Source: Phoronis australis (taxonomy: Eukaryota > Phoronida > Phoronidae). From it: a stretch of DNA of 64,000 bases. The DNA lies in contig NMRA01000066.1 of the NCBI GenBank assembly GCA_002633005.1, positions 893,912 through 957,911 on the forward strand, in the 5' to 3' direction. Positions 1 through 11,696 of the stretch are shown one piece after another. A program made the translations under genes and the position numbers. The notes under the pieces are model-generated. The model was not told the origin of the DNA, did no database searches, and saw only the letters and a program-made list of their open reading frames with translations. Position 1 is the first letter of the stretch. Each line of letters starts with the position of its first letter.

Positions 1-203
1 ATGCAAACTGATTAGCCTGCATTGACAGGTATCTTCTATGAGACTTTCAATTTTGCAGAAGAGAGATTAAATTGTTGAGCTTATGACAAAATCTTTCACT
101 TCTGAATCATTTGTCATTAAACAAACTTCACATTCTAGCCGTGAGTCCTGGATGTGCACGCATTATTCTGTGTTAATGAGAGTTTTATCTAAGCTCAACT
201 CAC

Positions 204-3200
204 CTCGAATCGATTACAGAAGGCTTGCAAGTTAGGGAATGCATCTAGACATGATGGCTGCAGCACTTTGTGTTGGTCAAACATCTCGTACAAATGAAAG
301 TCACAAACAGTCAGCTGCAAAAACGAGCAGTGGATTTAATTCAAAAAAGTAAAAGCAATCCCGGCTAAAACCTTTTGCAGAACCTCACACTGAGAGCCAA
401 TCTACGAAAATTACAGTATGGATCATTTTCTATGACTGTACAAAAATGAATCAATGTTACTAAAATTGCTCTCCATTTTTAATTAATATGTAATTGCCAC
501 TTGCCAAACATCCAGTGTGGAAAGGAGACTAAACGAAAAGACAAAAAGGCAACTTTATACATGTAACTAGTTTACTGTTTGTGCAAGACTAAAAACAGTT
601 AACTTACATTGTCTCCAGCGAAATATGGTTTGTCACCCAAAAAATCCGAGAAACCCTGAAGTTTTGACTTGAGTTCCTCCAGATAGTGGTCCTTTTCCTC
701 AAACTGGAACACAAATTAAAATCAGTTTTTCTCATTCAATGAAAATTGCCTATGACATTTTGCCAGAGTTTTTAAAACTATGACAGCGTTTTTGTAAAAA
801 CGGTGTACCTTTGTTGTGAGCTTTGCATGGTCTACTGGTGCACACATCGATTGCACAAAACATTGATGCCCTCCAGCATATCCAAAAAAAACTTGTCTTT
901 ACTTTTTCGTTGTTTTACACAAGACGCTACTTGATCGCCAAACATTTTTAAGTACCGTGGGGACTTTTGCAGCATGATTTTCTACAGAAATTTTTAATTT
1001 TATTTAATATTTAAGAAACTTAGAATTTCAGTTCACCGTGAAATGTGCTACCTATTTCACAATGTTTCCAATACTACGATTCAACTAAATGTTGAAATAA
1101 CATCTCAATGCACTGCAATTTAGCGAGCTTAAAGACAGGTTTTACATTAAGACCTGAGTTAAGTTTTACCGAGCTTGATCAAATTGCTTTATTTTGGTCT
1201 TGAACTCTATGTTTTGAATTGCAAAATCACTAACCATTGCCCAGTTAGTTTTAAAAAGACTACGAGTCATTAAGCTTCTTGTGCAATCAAACAATGAATT
1301 TCAAGCTTGGAAAAACTTGTTGTTTTAGTAACTACTGTTGAGCAAACTTGAGTAGTGCCGCGGACGTGCAATACTACTATAGTGAGGCTTAGTTCCTGGT
1401 AAATGTGGTATCTTCAACATGGTAAGTGTAGGATCAAAAAGCGTGGCAAATGGGGAGTCTTGAATAAAATTGCCATAACAACCTTGAATAAGTTTGTTTG
1501 AGCAAAATTAATCTTGTACATTATGACATGGGATTAAGCTCAGCGAATTTAGTGCCGCAACACACCGCTACAATAGTTTTCCCTCATGCAATCATTTACT
1601 GGAGACACAACGAGCAGAAATACTTTTTCATACCTACTGTAAAACTTCTGAAAGGCATTCATTTACTAACACCTTGCACAGTTTTCAAGTATTTTCATTC
1701 CGGTATCAGTTGTAACTCTCCCCCCACATTTGCTTTAGTCATAGTCTAATTGAACACGCAGCACCCATTTGTTTGTCCAACTCCAAACATCCAATAAAAA
1801 TTTGGGGTTCAGAATCGGCTTGCATGAAACAGTCCCAAATAATGACTCAATTAATTTCCCTAAATCTTTTGCCTGTTTGTGTCTTTCTTTACTCACAGAT
1901 GTAATCTGTTTCTATGATTTCGTCTTTATTATGAGCTCCTCTTTGACTCATGAAATTTTCTAATAACATAACTAAAAACTGAGCCCTGAATTCAATGAAA
2001 ATAAATAAGGATTTTTAAGTTTAGAGGCGTTTTATTTTTGGTACTATTGAGAATTCATGGTCAATTTCACTCTCGATTTGTAACAAAATCAAAACTTGAC
2101 TTTGTAATGAAACTAAAACAGAACAAGAAAGGACAATCGGTGTTTTCACAAATTCACAATTACGCAGTAGATTTAGTGAACTTGGCTGAGTCCCTAGCTT
2201 AAGACGTTTACAATTCCCTTTTTCAAATCCTAAGCCATTGAGTCTTAATCGAACGCATAAGGGGAAGCCATTAAAGACCCAAGGAGCGGTAGTTAAGTCA
2301 AGCCGATAATGCGAATCACCTAATCAGTGAATGTTTAATTAAGAATGTAAACTCGACGTATTGAAAAGCCAAAACAAAGGGTTCCTTCCTCAAGTATGAA
2401 CCAAAGCAACGCTTTTCAAAGATGGCGCCGAATGGGGCTTAACTACATTTTTTCAAAGACTTCGCTCGCTGCAGTGCGTTTCTCGTTCTCAGGTGATGAA
2501 CCAAACTACCCTCTGACACAGCGCCACCTATACTGAAAAGGGGCCCTGTGATAACTTGATGGTCGGAAGTTTATCGATCACATCTCCATCACTTGCCCAC
2601 ACCTTCTATCCACTGTACTTGTTTGGGAAGCCATTGTATCGGGGTTATCTTGATTTTATTTATGTGTCATTGTCCGTTTTAATGAATTGCAACTACTCAA
2701 GTCAAACGTTGTCGCCATACTACGTAACAGTAAACTGAAAGGGGTTTCCCAGACATCAACCAACGGGAATTGACTGAATGTTATGACGTCGGTTTCTTTA
2801 CTTTAACCAATGAGAAGCCATGATAAACAACATTCCACATTGCGCCTACCTTTCGTAGCACGGTGAAATAATATAGTACCAAACAAGCTGCAAAGCGACA
2901 TCTTCCGAGAAAATGCACTAACTGATGATTCAATTAGATTTCAACTCACAAAATAATAGCACATCCGTAAGAACGCGTTGCGCAGGTCCATACATATCAA
3001 CAACATCATGTCGTTACGCACACGTTCCGCCTCCGTTTGACCCACTGAAAAATTGAAGAAAGTTACACACATTTGGATAAACTTCAAACGGATTCAATCA
3101 AAATCGTTATCAGCAAAGTCAACTGTGCTCTCCTACACCGCCCATATTCTCTTCAATCAAAACCAAATTTCATTAATCCAACAAATAGGCAGAACCAAAA

Positions 3201-6200
3201 AATGATCCTGTGAGGGGGGGGTAAAAACGCATATGCTCTGAAAAACAGTACGCCTTTGGCGTTTTTCATCTCTGCTCATGTCCGTATGGTGGCCCGGACA
3301 CCATTTTTCCACCTTAAATCAGCTAACGGTTTGCAAACAATGATTGCTACATTAATATTACATTCTACTTACAGAGATTGAACTTTCTCCCAAGGTACTG
3401 GAAAATGGCATTTGTTTCAGTAACTTTAATGTCTCCATCTATGAGATATGGTAACTGAAATGAAAATGAACAGAACTTGTGTTGACCGAAAAAACGTTGC
3501 TTGTCATTTACGGTTCGGCGGTTTCGCATTTATTTGATTGGTGATATGCCAAGACGTTATATAACTCCTTTGGATTTTACAAAATCTCGCTATGGTAACC
3601 AGTATTTGATCAGTGATATGTCAAGACATTATATGATACCATGCATTTTACAGATCGCGGTATGAAATCGTGATAACCTGCTGTGGCAACAGCAGGCCTC
3701 ACGCATTGCCAGACAAAACTTCATAAATTAAGCGCCTTATTATAGTGCTGAATTTCCGAACAAGATTCTGGCACCTGATTATCCGCGGATCAGTGCACAC
3801 ACGCACACGCATACACACACACATGCACGCACACACACACAGCATCAGAAAGCCATAAGCTCAATAGCTCACTTGCGAGTTTCTCGTTAGTCAATGTGAC
3901 GTCACCGGAAAAGGGGCAAAACCCGCCATATTGGTCTTGTTTGGCCCCGAGTCTTTGCTACACACGCTAAATTTTACNCTCGTTTAGTATGACGTGATTA
4001 TACTGTTTTAGACACAGTCAAAAAAAATTAAAAAGCCTACATTTAAAACAACTATAATAATTAAGCACGATTTACGTATCGCTTTAATTATTTTGAAAAC
4101 CTAGTCATCTTAATTTTTCTCAACCCCCAGTATCTGGCAACTCCACCCCCCGCCTGGAGCAGGCAATGTGTCCAAGCGGTTGACGGAACACACTGATTAA
4201 TCCGAACACATAATTGCGAGTGGTTACCTGTATCAGAAAATAATCCAAAACCAGCAAAAAAATTTAAACTACGTCGTGACTGTGCATTTTTATTCCTATT
4301 TCCGGTTCAAATTGCGTCATAATACAAGGTAGCTGCAGATGCGTCATCACTGACAGCCCAATATTTTTGTTACCAATATTTACTTGCAAAAAATAAGCAG
4401 CTGTAGAACTAGGTGAAAGCGTCGGGATTTTTGGGATCGTGAACTTGTGCCAAAAAGGTTATTTCGATATTGCCAATTAACTTCTCAGTAAACAGGTGAT
4501 ATAAACTTCGATACAACGTTATTTTGCTGCAGTGTGAAAGATTAACTTGGGAGTCATCGAAATTATAAGAAGGAGTCACTGTCACGTGCTGTGTTCGTAT
4601 CTTCCCTTCAGAATATTCAACATTCCGTTAATATTTGCGTTTTTATTGCCCACATACATACTACAATTTTATTTTCATCCTAATTAGTTGTACTTTTATT
4701 CTGTCATAACAAATGATTGTATTACACAAGATTTCCAACCCATAATTATAACAGATTAACGTTCTTTCTGGCACTAATTAGCCTTCACATGTTTCTCCGT
4801 CTTTAAAAATGACAAATACATAAGGTTTTCGCCACGCCATCTACTTTGCAAAAGCTTTGCTTCATCATAGACTCTAATAGAACGTCATAGAGCAATGACT
4901 TCTACATACGGTAGTTTGTAGAATAGCTCAAATTTATTGATTTTCTTCAAAATTAGTCTGGCTTTTTCGAAATTATGGATGGAAATCCAGAAGAAAATAG
5001 AATGAAAAATAACACTAAATCGTTCGAAAAATAATTAGCCTGGAATTTTTTCTGATGAATTTCTGCGATTTTTGACAAAAAAATGCGCTATTTATACAAA
5101 ACTACATTACGCGCTTTGCATCGACGCGGCTCCCTTTAATACCAAAGTCAACTTAGTGGGAAAAGACCATTAAGTTATCAGTGTTCAGTGCCCGGGGTCA
5201 CTGGAAGAATTGCCATAATCAGGCTTGGACAATTTAGGATTATTCCGATGATGACAGGAGAAATTACGCAACTCCATAAGTGGCTTACCGGCTCACAAAG
5301 CACTGTATGGTTCAGCTGTATTTAAATGTTAGCTGCGGGTAATATGCTTAGGCAAACATTAACTGGCTCAGGTGACCTTAATATTTCCGGTTCATTTGAG
5401 TTAAAAATTCCATCAAAGGGTTTTAACGCAAGTTAATTTAGACGAAACTGAAGCCCAAATGAAGTTCATTTAAGACAATTCTAAATGTTTTCAAACTCAA
5501 TTTAATTTATATGATTTGATAGTTTAATTTTTCTAGTGGTGCACCACCACCACCTAAAATGGCCACGAAAATGAATGAAAACTCAGTGACTCAATCAACT
5601 ACATCCTTACGTAATGAGGTTCCGCGCAAACCCCGCCCACATAAAAATAATAGTAAAATAAGGCAAACAAAAACAGGGGCTGAACGAAAGAAATGTTTAT
5701 ATTTCTATGGACTGACGTGAAGTCAACTCTGTGTTCTAAATCAGTAAATGTAAAGGGCAGAGTTTCTAAAAGTAACTTTAAAATGTATTGTTACATTAGT
5801 GATTCTAAAACTATCAAGAGGAATCAAATAAACGATATGCGGCAGAATTACACTCTATAATTTACTCATACTGCATTTGCATAGTTCATGGCTCACAACA
5901 AGGAACTTTTTTCATTTGTAGTCAAACTTGGGGTAAATCAGCTACGCAAAACGTTTCAAAAAAGATACGAATTTTGTAGTCGTTAAGTAATTTATCTGAG
6001 TTTTTACGCAAAATTTGAAGGATATTAAACGACAACTGGCTGAGAAATCATCGATACCCTTGAAATATTTTAACGGTTCACTTAGGAGCAAAATTTAAAA
6101 CAATTACAAAGTTGCCACATTCGTCACACACTTGACCCGGCCCGGAAATGCAAAACAATCCCGAAAGAGCTGCTATGGTCCTTAATTCTATTGGGTTTGA

Positions 6201-8053
6201 TGTTGGTGGAGTCTTTTTCGGAAATATCCGGTACTCACATTTGGGTATGACAAGCCTAGACTATGTTTATCTTTTAGCCAGTCACTGTCGTCCCAAGTTT
6301 CATTCACTTCTGAAAAAGAAAAAGCAAAATTTCATTCCACCTTTCATGACGATATCACAATAACTTACAACGGACCAACAAAACTGAGGCTATCAAAGTT
6401 AGACATTGATTTTTACTTTCAATGATTAAAATAATTCAAGAAGAATTTAAATATCGTTAGTCATTTTCGTCAATAGTCATGCGACTAATTACAATACACG
6501 TGCGTTCAAATTACAGTTCATTATTTTTGGAAAACCCAAATATTTTTGGCACCTGGACACCATCTTCTTGGTTGGGTGCCAAAAACAAAACACACATATC
6601 ACTTTGTATTGAAAAGATATGAAATTATTAACCAATGTGTTTAGCAGAAAAAATAGGGATAGACATATTGGAAAAGCGACTAGCGGTTGCAGGGCCCTCG
6701 CTCATCTGAGGAGAAAGATGTTTGTGGCTTCTGAGAGAACCCCCACCCCCCTTCCCTTCCCTACCTCCCAACGACAAAGCCTCCAGTAGCCAAAACTAAT
6801 GTTTTTTTTAAAGTGATTCTAACTTTGAGGATGAATTTTGGGTGATTTTAAAAGAATGGGATTCGGCCACAATCTCCAAGGGAGAATATTAAAAATATTT
6901 AATTGAGGCATCGAGGTCATTGACCTCCATATTCTTACCATCCCGCACAATTGTATATTGTTTATCTTCAAAATCAGCGGCCGCGTATGCCAGAACCAGT
7001 CGAAGTGGCTGACCCAGCTGAAAAAAACAAGGGAGATAATGACTGACATTGGCAGATCAGACAGTCTCCATACCTCACTAACCACGTGGAGATTTTCATC
7101 AACAGTTTTTTTCGGATTTGTCTCTATAATCATTGGCCTAAAGGTTCGCTAGTCCAAACAATTAAAAATTCTAGAAAAGTCGAAAAATATCAAAAGTGAA
7201 GTTTCAGTAGTCCGAAAATAATAAAAGTGTCGAAGTTTTTACAATCCGAGAGTTCTATGTTTTGAAGGTTCTATAAAACCGACAGTGGAACCTTTCGACT
7301 ATACAAACTTCAGACTATAGAGGCATCGAATTTTGTTGTCGGGCTATGGAATCTTTGAAAAAAGAACCTTTGCACTATAGCACCTTCAGACCATAGAACC
7401 TTTGGATCATAGAATCTTCGTACCGTAAAACTTTCGGAGTAGGCCTATAGAAGCTTCGTACTACAGAGCCTTCGTAATATGAACATGGATGCCTTTTTTC
7501 TTACTACCAAGCACGTGCGTACTTCTATTCATAATGATGCCCAACCCAAAAACCCGCTTTTCATCACAAAAACATATTTTGATTCAGACGGCTAATACGG
7601 TAGTGAAATTGGTGTCCAGTTGTTTCCTAAATTCACGGGTTCGAAAGAAATGAAGATTGCCTTTATTTGTGACGGAAGAAGAATGGACTAGTGAAAGCTT
7701 TTTACCATACTTCAAGTGTCGCAATTTTTAAGACCAGATTGTTAAAGAAACCGGTACTTTTAGAATTGAAATCGGTTAGTCACTCATATATTTTACGGGT
7801 AGATAGATTTATTCACGATGGCGACATCGGACTAGTGCAGCCCAAACCCAACACCCGGAACACTGGGATAGTGTAAAATTAGCCTATGTCCTTTTAAAAT
7901 CGCATGTCATGATTCACCATACTAGTTACCCCCACAGCATCGATCAATTCGGCAAATCTTATTTTTTACCTTCTATTATCTCCGGGACAATCCTCAGACC
8001 ACAGAGCCAATAGTCACCCCTCGAATATCCCAATATCCTACAGTAACCGGCAT
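204..8053 (-). CDS. Mu-class glutathione S-transferase, GST1 (last exon off-window)
   Basis: Cytosolic GST of the mu class; the family conjugates glutathione to electrophiles as a dimer. Exons in transcript order: 8018-8053, 6939-7017, 6239-6309, 3373-3454, 2950-3044, 608-703, 204-314. All have GT-AG borders and compatible phases (570 nt, 190 codons, open). The start [12 protein letters not shown] has the mu signature with catalytic Tyr7. Exon 4 gives [18 protein letters not shown], with the cis-Pro loop and the glutathione-contacting segment, where Thr replaces the usual Ser. Exon 6 ends KPYFAGDN; exon 7 has the [11 protein letters not shown] helix and the LTxxD capping box. In the paralogue the final exon lies about 0.8 kb past exon 7, so here it should lie just before position 1. 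An alternative first exon is at 10,583-10,618. Family call is firm; the gene looks intact. Confidence 0.9.
3796..3842. repeat. CA microsatellite in GST1 intron 3
   Basis: Interrupted CA dinucleotide run between exon 4 and exon 3 of GST1. The paralogous run in GST2 is at about 29,816-29,882. No coding meaning; translations through it are simple His-Thr strings. Confidence 0.85.
7190..7490. repeat. Degenerate ~16-bp minisatellite, GST1 intron 1
   Basis: Loose tandem copies of a unit like ACCTTCGGACTATAGA recur every 16-20 bp between exon 2 and exon 1. The same array is in GST2 at 33,240-34,340, split there by the solo LTR. Related words occur at 35,430-35,480 (opposite sense) and 36,050-36,110. 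Confidence 0.7.
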
Positions 8054-8172
8054 TGCAAATTGAGCGAAAAATCAGGACAGCAAGCGTACACCTTTCCCTG
8101 CGATCCCTGACGTTTCATTCTGTGCTGTCAATACATGTGACCAACTAATCAACATGATTATACGTCGAATAA

Positions 8173-8930
8173 CACAGGCGGATTTAGGGGGGCCCAGGCC
8201 CCCCCATTGGCTGCCACAAAAAATAAAACAGCAAGAGCGTAAGGAAATGTTGAGTTTATTAATTAACCCAGGTAATTAAAATTATACGGATGAAACAAGA
8301 TTTAAATGTGTGCAGTTTTAGTGTTTGGGGAGCTCAGATCCAATTTCAAGTGTCAAATTCGAAACACGGCGCAATCGTAATGGAACTATGGCTAAGTATA
8401 GGCTCTCCCGCGATATCCCAGGCGACCGGCAGTGGCGCTGTGCACTACAACTCCGTTTCCGTCGTCTGCTCCAGTGTGCAATGAATAAAATTTACTTCAT
8501 TTTTTAAAGAAAATGGAACCTGAGTGACGATGAAAAAACAGAAGCTGCTGGTAAGATGTGAATTTTAATCGAAGCCTTAGTGAATCACTCAGAAACTCGC
8601 AATACTCTCTTTGTCAAACAGTGCTGTAGTGGGGCGTAGGCGCACGTAGGCGCAGCCAACCACCTTTTGGCATTTGAAGACGGCGCCTACGCACCGTAAG
8701 TTACGTTCAGTGCTCAAAGTGATACGGTGGGCTTTGGGCGCCTACCTACCTGTAATTTTACCACTACAGCACTGTTGTCAAACCTTAACTTAAGACGATT
8801 TCCAAAGCAATCCCGTCATTATTGCCAACACGAAAAACAGATTTGGTCTTTTGGGCATTTGAAGACCATTTCAAATACAACAAATTTGTTACGAACCGAG
8901 TGCACAAAATATAAAACGTGTAATAAGCAC
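8173..8930 (-). mobile_element. Truncated TIR element, 5-bp-TSD family, inverted copy
   Basis: Starts CACAGGCGGATTTAGG and follows the reverse complement of about 21,815-22,426, including ATTAATTAACCC-type and CCGGCAGTGGCGC-type landmarks. The far terminus is missing. A smaller hAT-like element at 8,619-8,774 is nested in it. The matching place in GST copy 2 (about 35,080) has no such element. Confidence 0.8.
8619..8774. mobile_element. hAT-like MITE, 156 bp, nested
   Basis: Perfect 14-bp terminal inverted repeats CAGTGCTGTAGTGG / CCACTACAGCACTG, flanked by a perfect 8-bp target duplication TTGTCAAA (8,611-8,618 and 8,775-8,782). The related host element at 21,960-21,975 has a single TTTGACAA, i.e. 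the empty site. An 8-bp TSD and CAGNG ends are typical of hAT. There is no coding capacity. Confidence 0.92.
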
Positions 8931-9205
8931 AGGCGTCCTCAGCTTCTGATCGTCCCCAATACACTACATATAATACTCGTTTTTTTTCTCTATAAACCTA
9001 ATGGGATTAATTTCAGCTGACGTCACCACAACTTAGTTATACAACCCAGTCTCTCAGGCTCTCACAGGGTTAGTCTCCGATTTAGATGGCTCAAAACTTT
9101 GCCGAGGAAACTTATCAAACACCACAAATATTTACGTCGTGAAATAGAACAAAGTACGACATTATGTCAACAGATGTTGCATAACTCAAAGTGGCTGCTG
9201 TGACC

Positions 9206-10256
9206 CCATGTGTCCCCAATCATAAACCTGCAAGCGGGCGACAGGGACAGTCGAGAAAAGACTCAAGGAGATATGTACGACAGAGTGAACTGTAGAACAT
9301 TACTCAACTACCCTAGAGGACCCTAATCAGTACATTTTTGTTAGACACCATTTTTTAATTTTGCAGTATGGATAGTCTATTCTCACTTGAAACGCGTTTG
9401 TACTTAACAAAAAGGTCGATCGAGAAAACTTCTTTTATGATCGACATATGTCCCGAATAATAGATAATAAATTATACGTGCGTCACAAGCTCGTTACCAA
9501 ACTGAAAACGAGACGGAGTTGGGCGATGAGGTCATTTATTATGACTATAGTACAATTACAATATAATGAATACAGGTAAATAACGTAAAAATGGTAATCT
9601 CTTATGCACAGATGTTTCGGTAGACATGTCAGTCACAAGCTTCAAGTGGACAGCTCTAGTAACGCCACAGTTGAACAGGCAAAAGTAACATTTGTTTTTT
9701 CGCGATTGCGCATTTTTGTAGTAAAGTACCCCGGTGAACTCCAGTAAAACTAAATGGTGGCGCTTCATCCAGTCGGAATTTACATGTAGGTAATGACAGC
9801 TTCACAAGTACACAGTAAGATGTCCTACTATATGACTTTCAAGCAGGTAACACACTTCCGAAGGACAAATTTGGCGTACGCTCGGTACTGGTCCAGTATG
9901 TCTGATGGATGTACAGGTACGCTGCTGTAGTTGACAGAACTCCTCCATGTAATACTGCATGGTGTGCTGATCGTACAATCAGCTTCGTAAGCTCGCAATG
10001 AGCTAGTAAAAGTACTAATGGGATGTATAGCTTCAAATGGGATCTGCCCTATTTGAATTCTGCAACTCAAACATTGAGAGAGTTGGACTATATGTAAACA
10101 TTGGTTTGACAACTTTCTCTCTGCAATCACTGTCAAACTCACAACACGGCTGTATCCCGGGTGCGCAAGAATAATTCAAGATCGGACAAGCGACAGAGGC
10201 ACTGTAATTTTTTAACCCCAAAAATTACTTCGATTTAAAAATTCAACAATACCCCG
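9206..10256 (-). pseudogene. BEL/Pao-like integrase fragment (degenerate)
   Basis: Insertion absent from copy 2 (40,665-40,690). On the minus strand at about 9,840-10,036 the reading KLIVRSAHHAVLHGG resembles the HHCC zinc-binding part of BEL/Pao integrases, and a shifted frame gives FVLRKCVTC with the two Cys. Downstream, 9,556-9,768 reads EFTGVLYYK then CGVTRAVHLKLVTDMSTE, the start of the catalytic core. The expected first catalytic Asp of the D-F-T-G motif reads Glu. At least one frameshift and stops separate the parts, and no LTRs were seen. Clade assignment is from remembered motif style. Confidence 0.7.
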
Positions 10257-10362
10257 ACTACGTAACTGCATTCGTGCCTCTAGGCAAGCCTTATCTATTT
10301 ACCTCTCAGTCAGGCTCGGAGTCAGCCAGGCTCAGCCCACGAAGCAGTCCCAGCACCTAACG

Positions 10363-10536
10363 CAGTGGCGGATTTAGAGGGGGGGCCAAGGGGGCCATGC
10401 CCCTCCCACCCTAAAATTCTCCCAGATTCCATTAGGCAGTTCGGAGGTGAGAATGTCTGACGGGAAAATTCCTGGCTAATATGCTGCCCTGCCCTTCCCC
10501 CCACCCCTAACTCAAAATGCTGGATCCGCCCCCCAA
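10363..10536. mobile_element. Short GGCGGATTTAG-type TIR element
   Basis: Begins CAGTGGCGGATTTAGAGGG and ends GGATCCGCCCC, a G-run/C-run hairpin-prone element. It shares an interior (TCTGACGGGAAAA, CTAACTCAAAAT) with 41,805-41,935 and 43,626-43,753. It interrupts the stretch just downstream of distal exon 1 relative to copy 2. No ORF. Confidence 0.7.
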
Positions 10537-10582
10537 TAGTCAAACAGTGCATTGAAATGTAACATTTTATGTTAATACTCAC

Positions 10583-10618
10583 CCCTCGAGTATCCCAGTA
10601 TGCTAGAGTAATCGGCAT
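10583..10618 (-). CDS. Distal alternative first exon of GST1
   Basis: Reads MPITLAYWDTRG on the minus strand followed by GTGAGT, so it ends on a full codon exactly like the proximal exon 1 at 8,018-8,053 and can splice to exon 2 at 6,939-7,017. Tyr7 is kept; the usual Ile of WDIRG is Thr. Upstream sequence shares words with that of the proximal exon (AGGACAG then ACACCTTT), so this looks like an old duplication of promoter plus exon 1. It could be an alternative promoter or a leftover exon of a lost gene; keeping ATG, frame and donor favours use. Confidence 0.65.
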
Positions 10619-10695
10619 TGCAATTGACAATTCAAACCCGAGCTACGGTTAGCACCAGGACAGTAGACACCTTTTTCTAATAAAGAGCCTTGCAA

Positions 10696-10706
10696 TGCCC
10701 CGTCAT
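10696..10706 (-). promoter_or_regulatory. Antioxidant-response-like core upstream of distal GST1 exon
   Basis: Minus strand ATGACGGGGCA fits RTGACnnnGCR, the core bound by Nrf2/CNC-Maf factors in animals. It lies about 78 bp upstream of the distal ATG. A TGACnnnGC core is kept at about the same distance in copy 2 (40,947-40,955). Activity is inferred, not shown. Confidence 0.5.
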
Positions 10707-10764
10707 TACCACGTGACGCACGGTCAAATTGGTTGGGTTCCGGAGGTTTCCAGATAAGCGCCGA

Positions 10765-10776
10765 TGCGCCTGCGCA
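10765..10776 (-). promoter_or_regulatory. NRF1-like site upstream of distal GST1 exon
   Basis: Minus strand TGCGCAGGCGCA matches the palindromic NRF1 consensus and lies about 150 bp upstream of the distal ATG. Copy 2 has lost half of it (GATGCGCATT near 41,000). Confidence 0.45.
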
Positions 10777-11696
10777 CTGAAAAGATGTTACCGTTCATTC
10801 CCGATAAACATTGTCCATTGCTGCCTCAGTATTTGAGGTCAACTATTATATTATTTTCAATATCCAAATGCATCAGCTCTGATTCCTAGTCCGGACGGCA
10901 ACTTATGATACCAACGGTTCGGACGGGACACTCGAATCAGCGAACCTCCCTCGATCGCTATGGCAGCGCCGTCTGGCGACACTGTGAAGCATTTCTGTAT
11001 AGAATATCTGTTGCAAATGATCCTTTCGCTACGCAGTTAAAAAGGACTCTGGTCAGCTCCAATTATCAATTTATATATTAATTGTTTGTCTTTGTCTGAA
11101 AGAGTTTGGTGCTCTGTACCGTGTGTGCGCTGATGATAGCTCATCAAGGTGTAGGCCAATTTCTAGCAGTTTTTGAATGCAGTTTCTACCCGAGAGCTAG
11201 GATTCATGCTTCATGTGCTGGGGCTTTCATTGCTGACTATTAAGTTTACGGTGACACACAGTCACGTCATGTCACAACTTAGAAGCAAGTTCTTACTCAT
11301 TTTTACAGTTTGGTGGTTTGTTGATCATATATTCTCTCATTACCGGTACATATATCATGTTATGTTTTAGTTAAAATGAAGCAGTAGCGTTCTCTTGAGA
11401 CCAGATGTAATCACCTCTTATTGCAGAATCTCCATGTCTCAGCAGTTATGTTTTTTCTGCATTTAGTGAATGGACCAACTGTTTCCGTCACAATTGTGTT
11501 ACTTGCACCATCTACCAACTTTTTTTATTCTTGTTACAAGAATTAGAAAGAGTTACAACTCTGGTGCGCCCAGTGGCGGTAAAATTCTCGCTGATTACAT
11601 TAAAAAAATTGTCACTGTATTGAAAATTTACTCAAATTTTAGCATTGCATAAGTACCTCACGTTCATTTCTGTGTTTCACGTGTCTGTCACTACAG

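Larger units (their letters stand above)
1..11050. repeat. Segmental duplication, copy 1
   Basis: Matches copy 2 (25,690-41,060) in order and orientation over exons, introns and upstream DNA, with frequent point changes. Insertions private to this copy: about 4,152-4,468; the TIR element at 8,173-8,930; the integrase fragment at 9,206-10,256; and the small element at 10,363-10,536. It runs off the left edge. Intronic DNA between the listed exons (315-607, 704-2949, 3045-3372, 3455-6238, 6310-6938, 7018-8017) shows no further gene. Confidence 0.9.

Noticed and set aside
1498-1749. Open frame also present at 27,182-27,589, seemingly conserved
   Set aside because: It is GST intron 5 on the opposite strand; similarity comes from the duplication, and the two frames end at different places.
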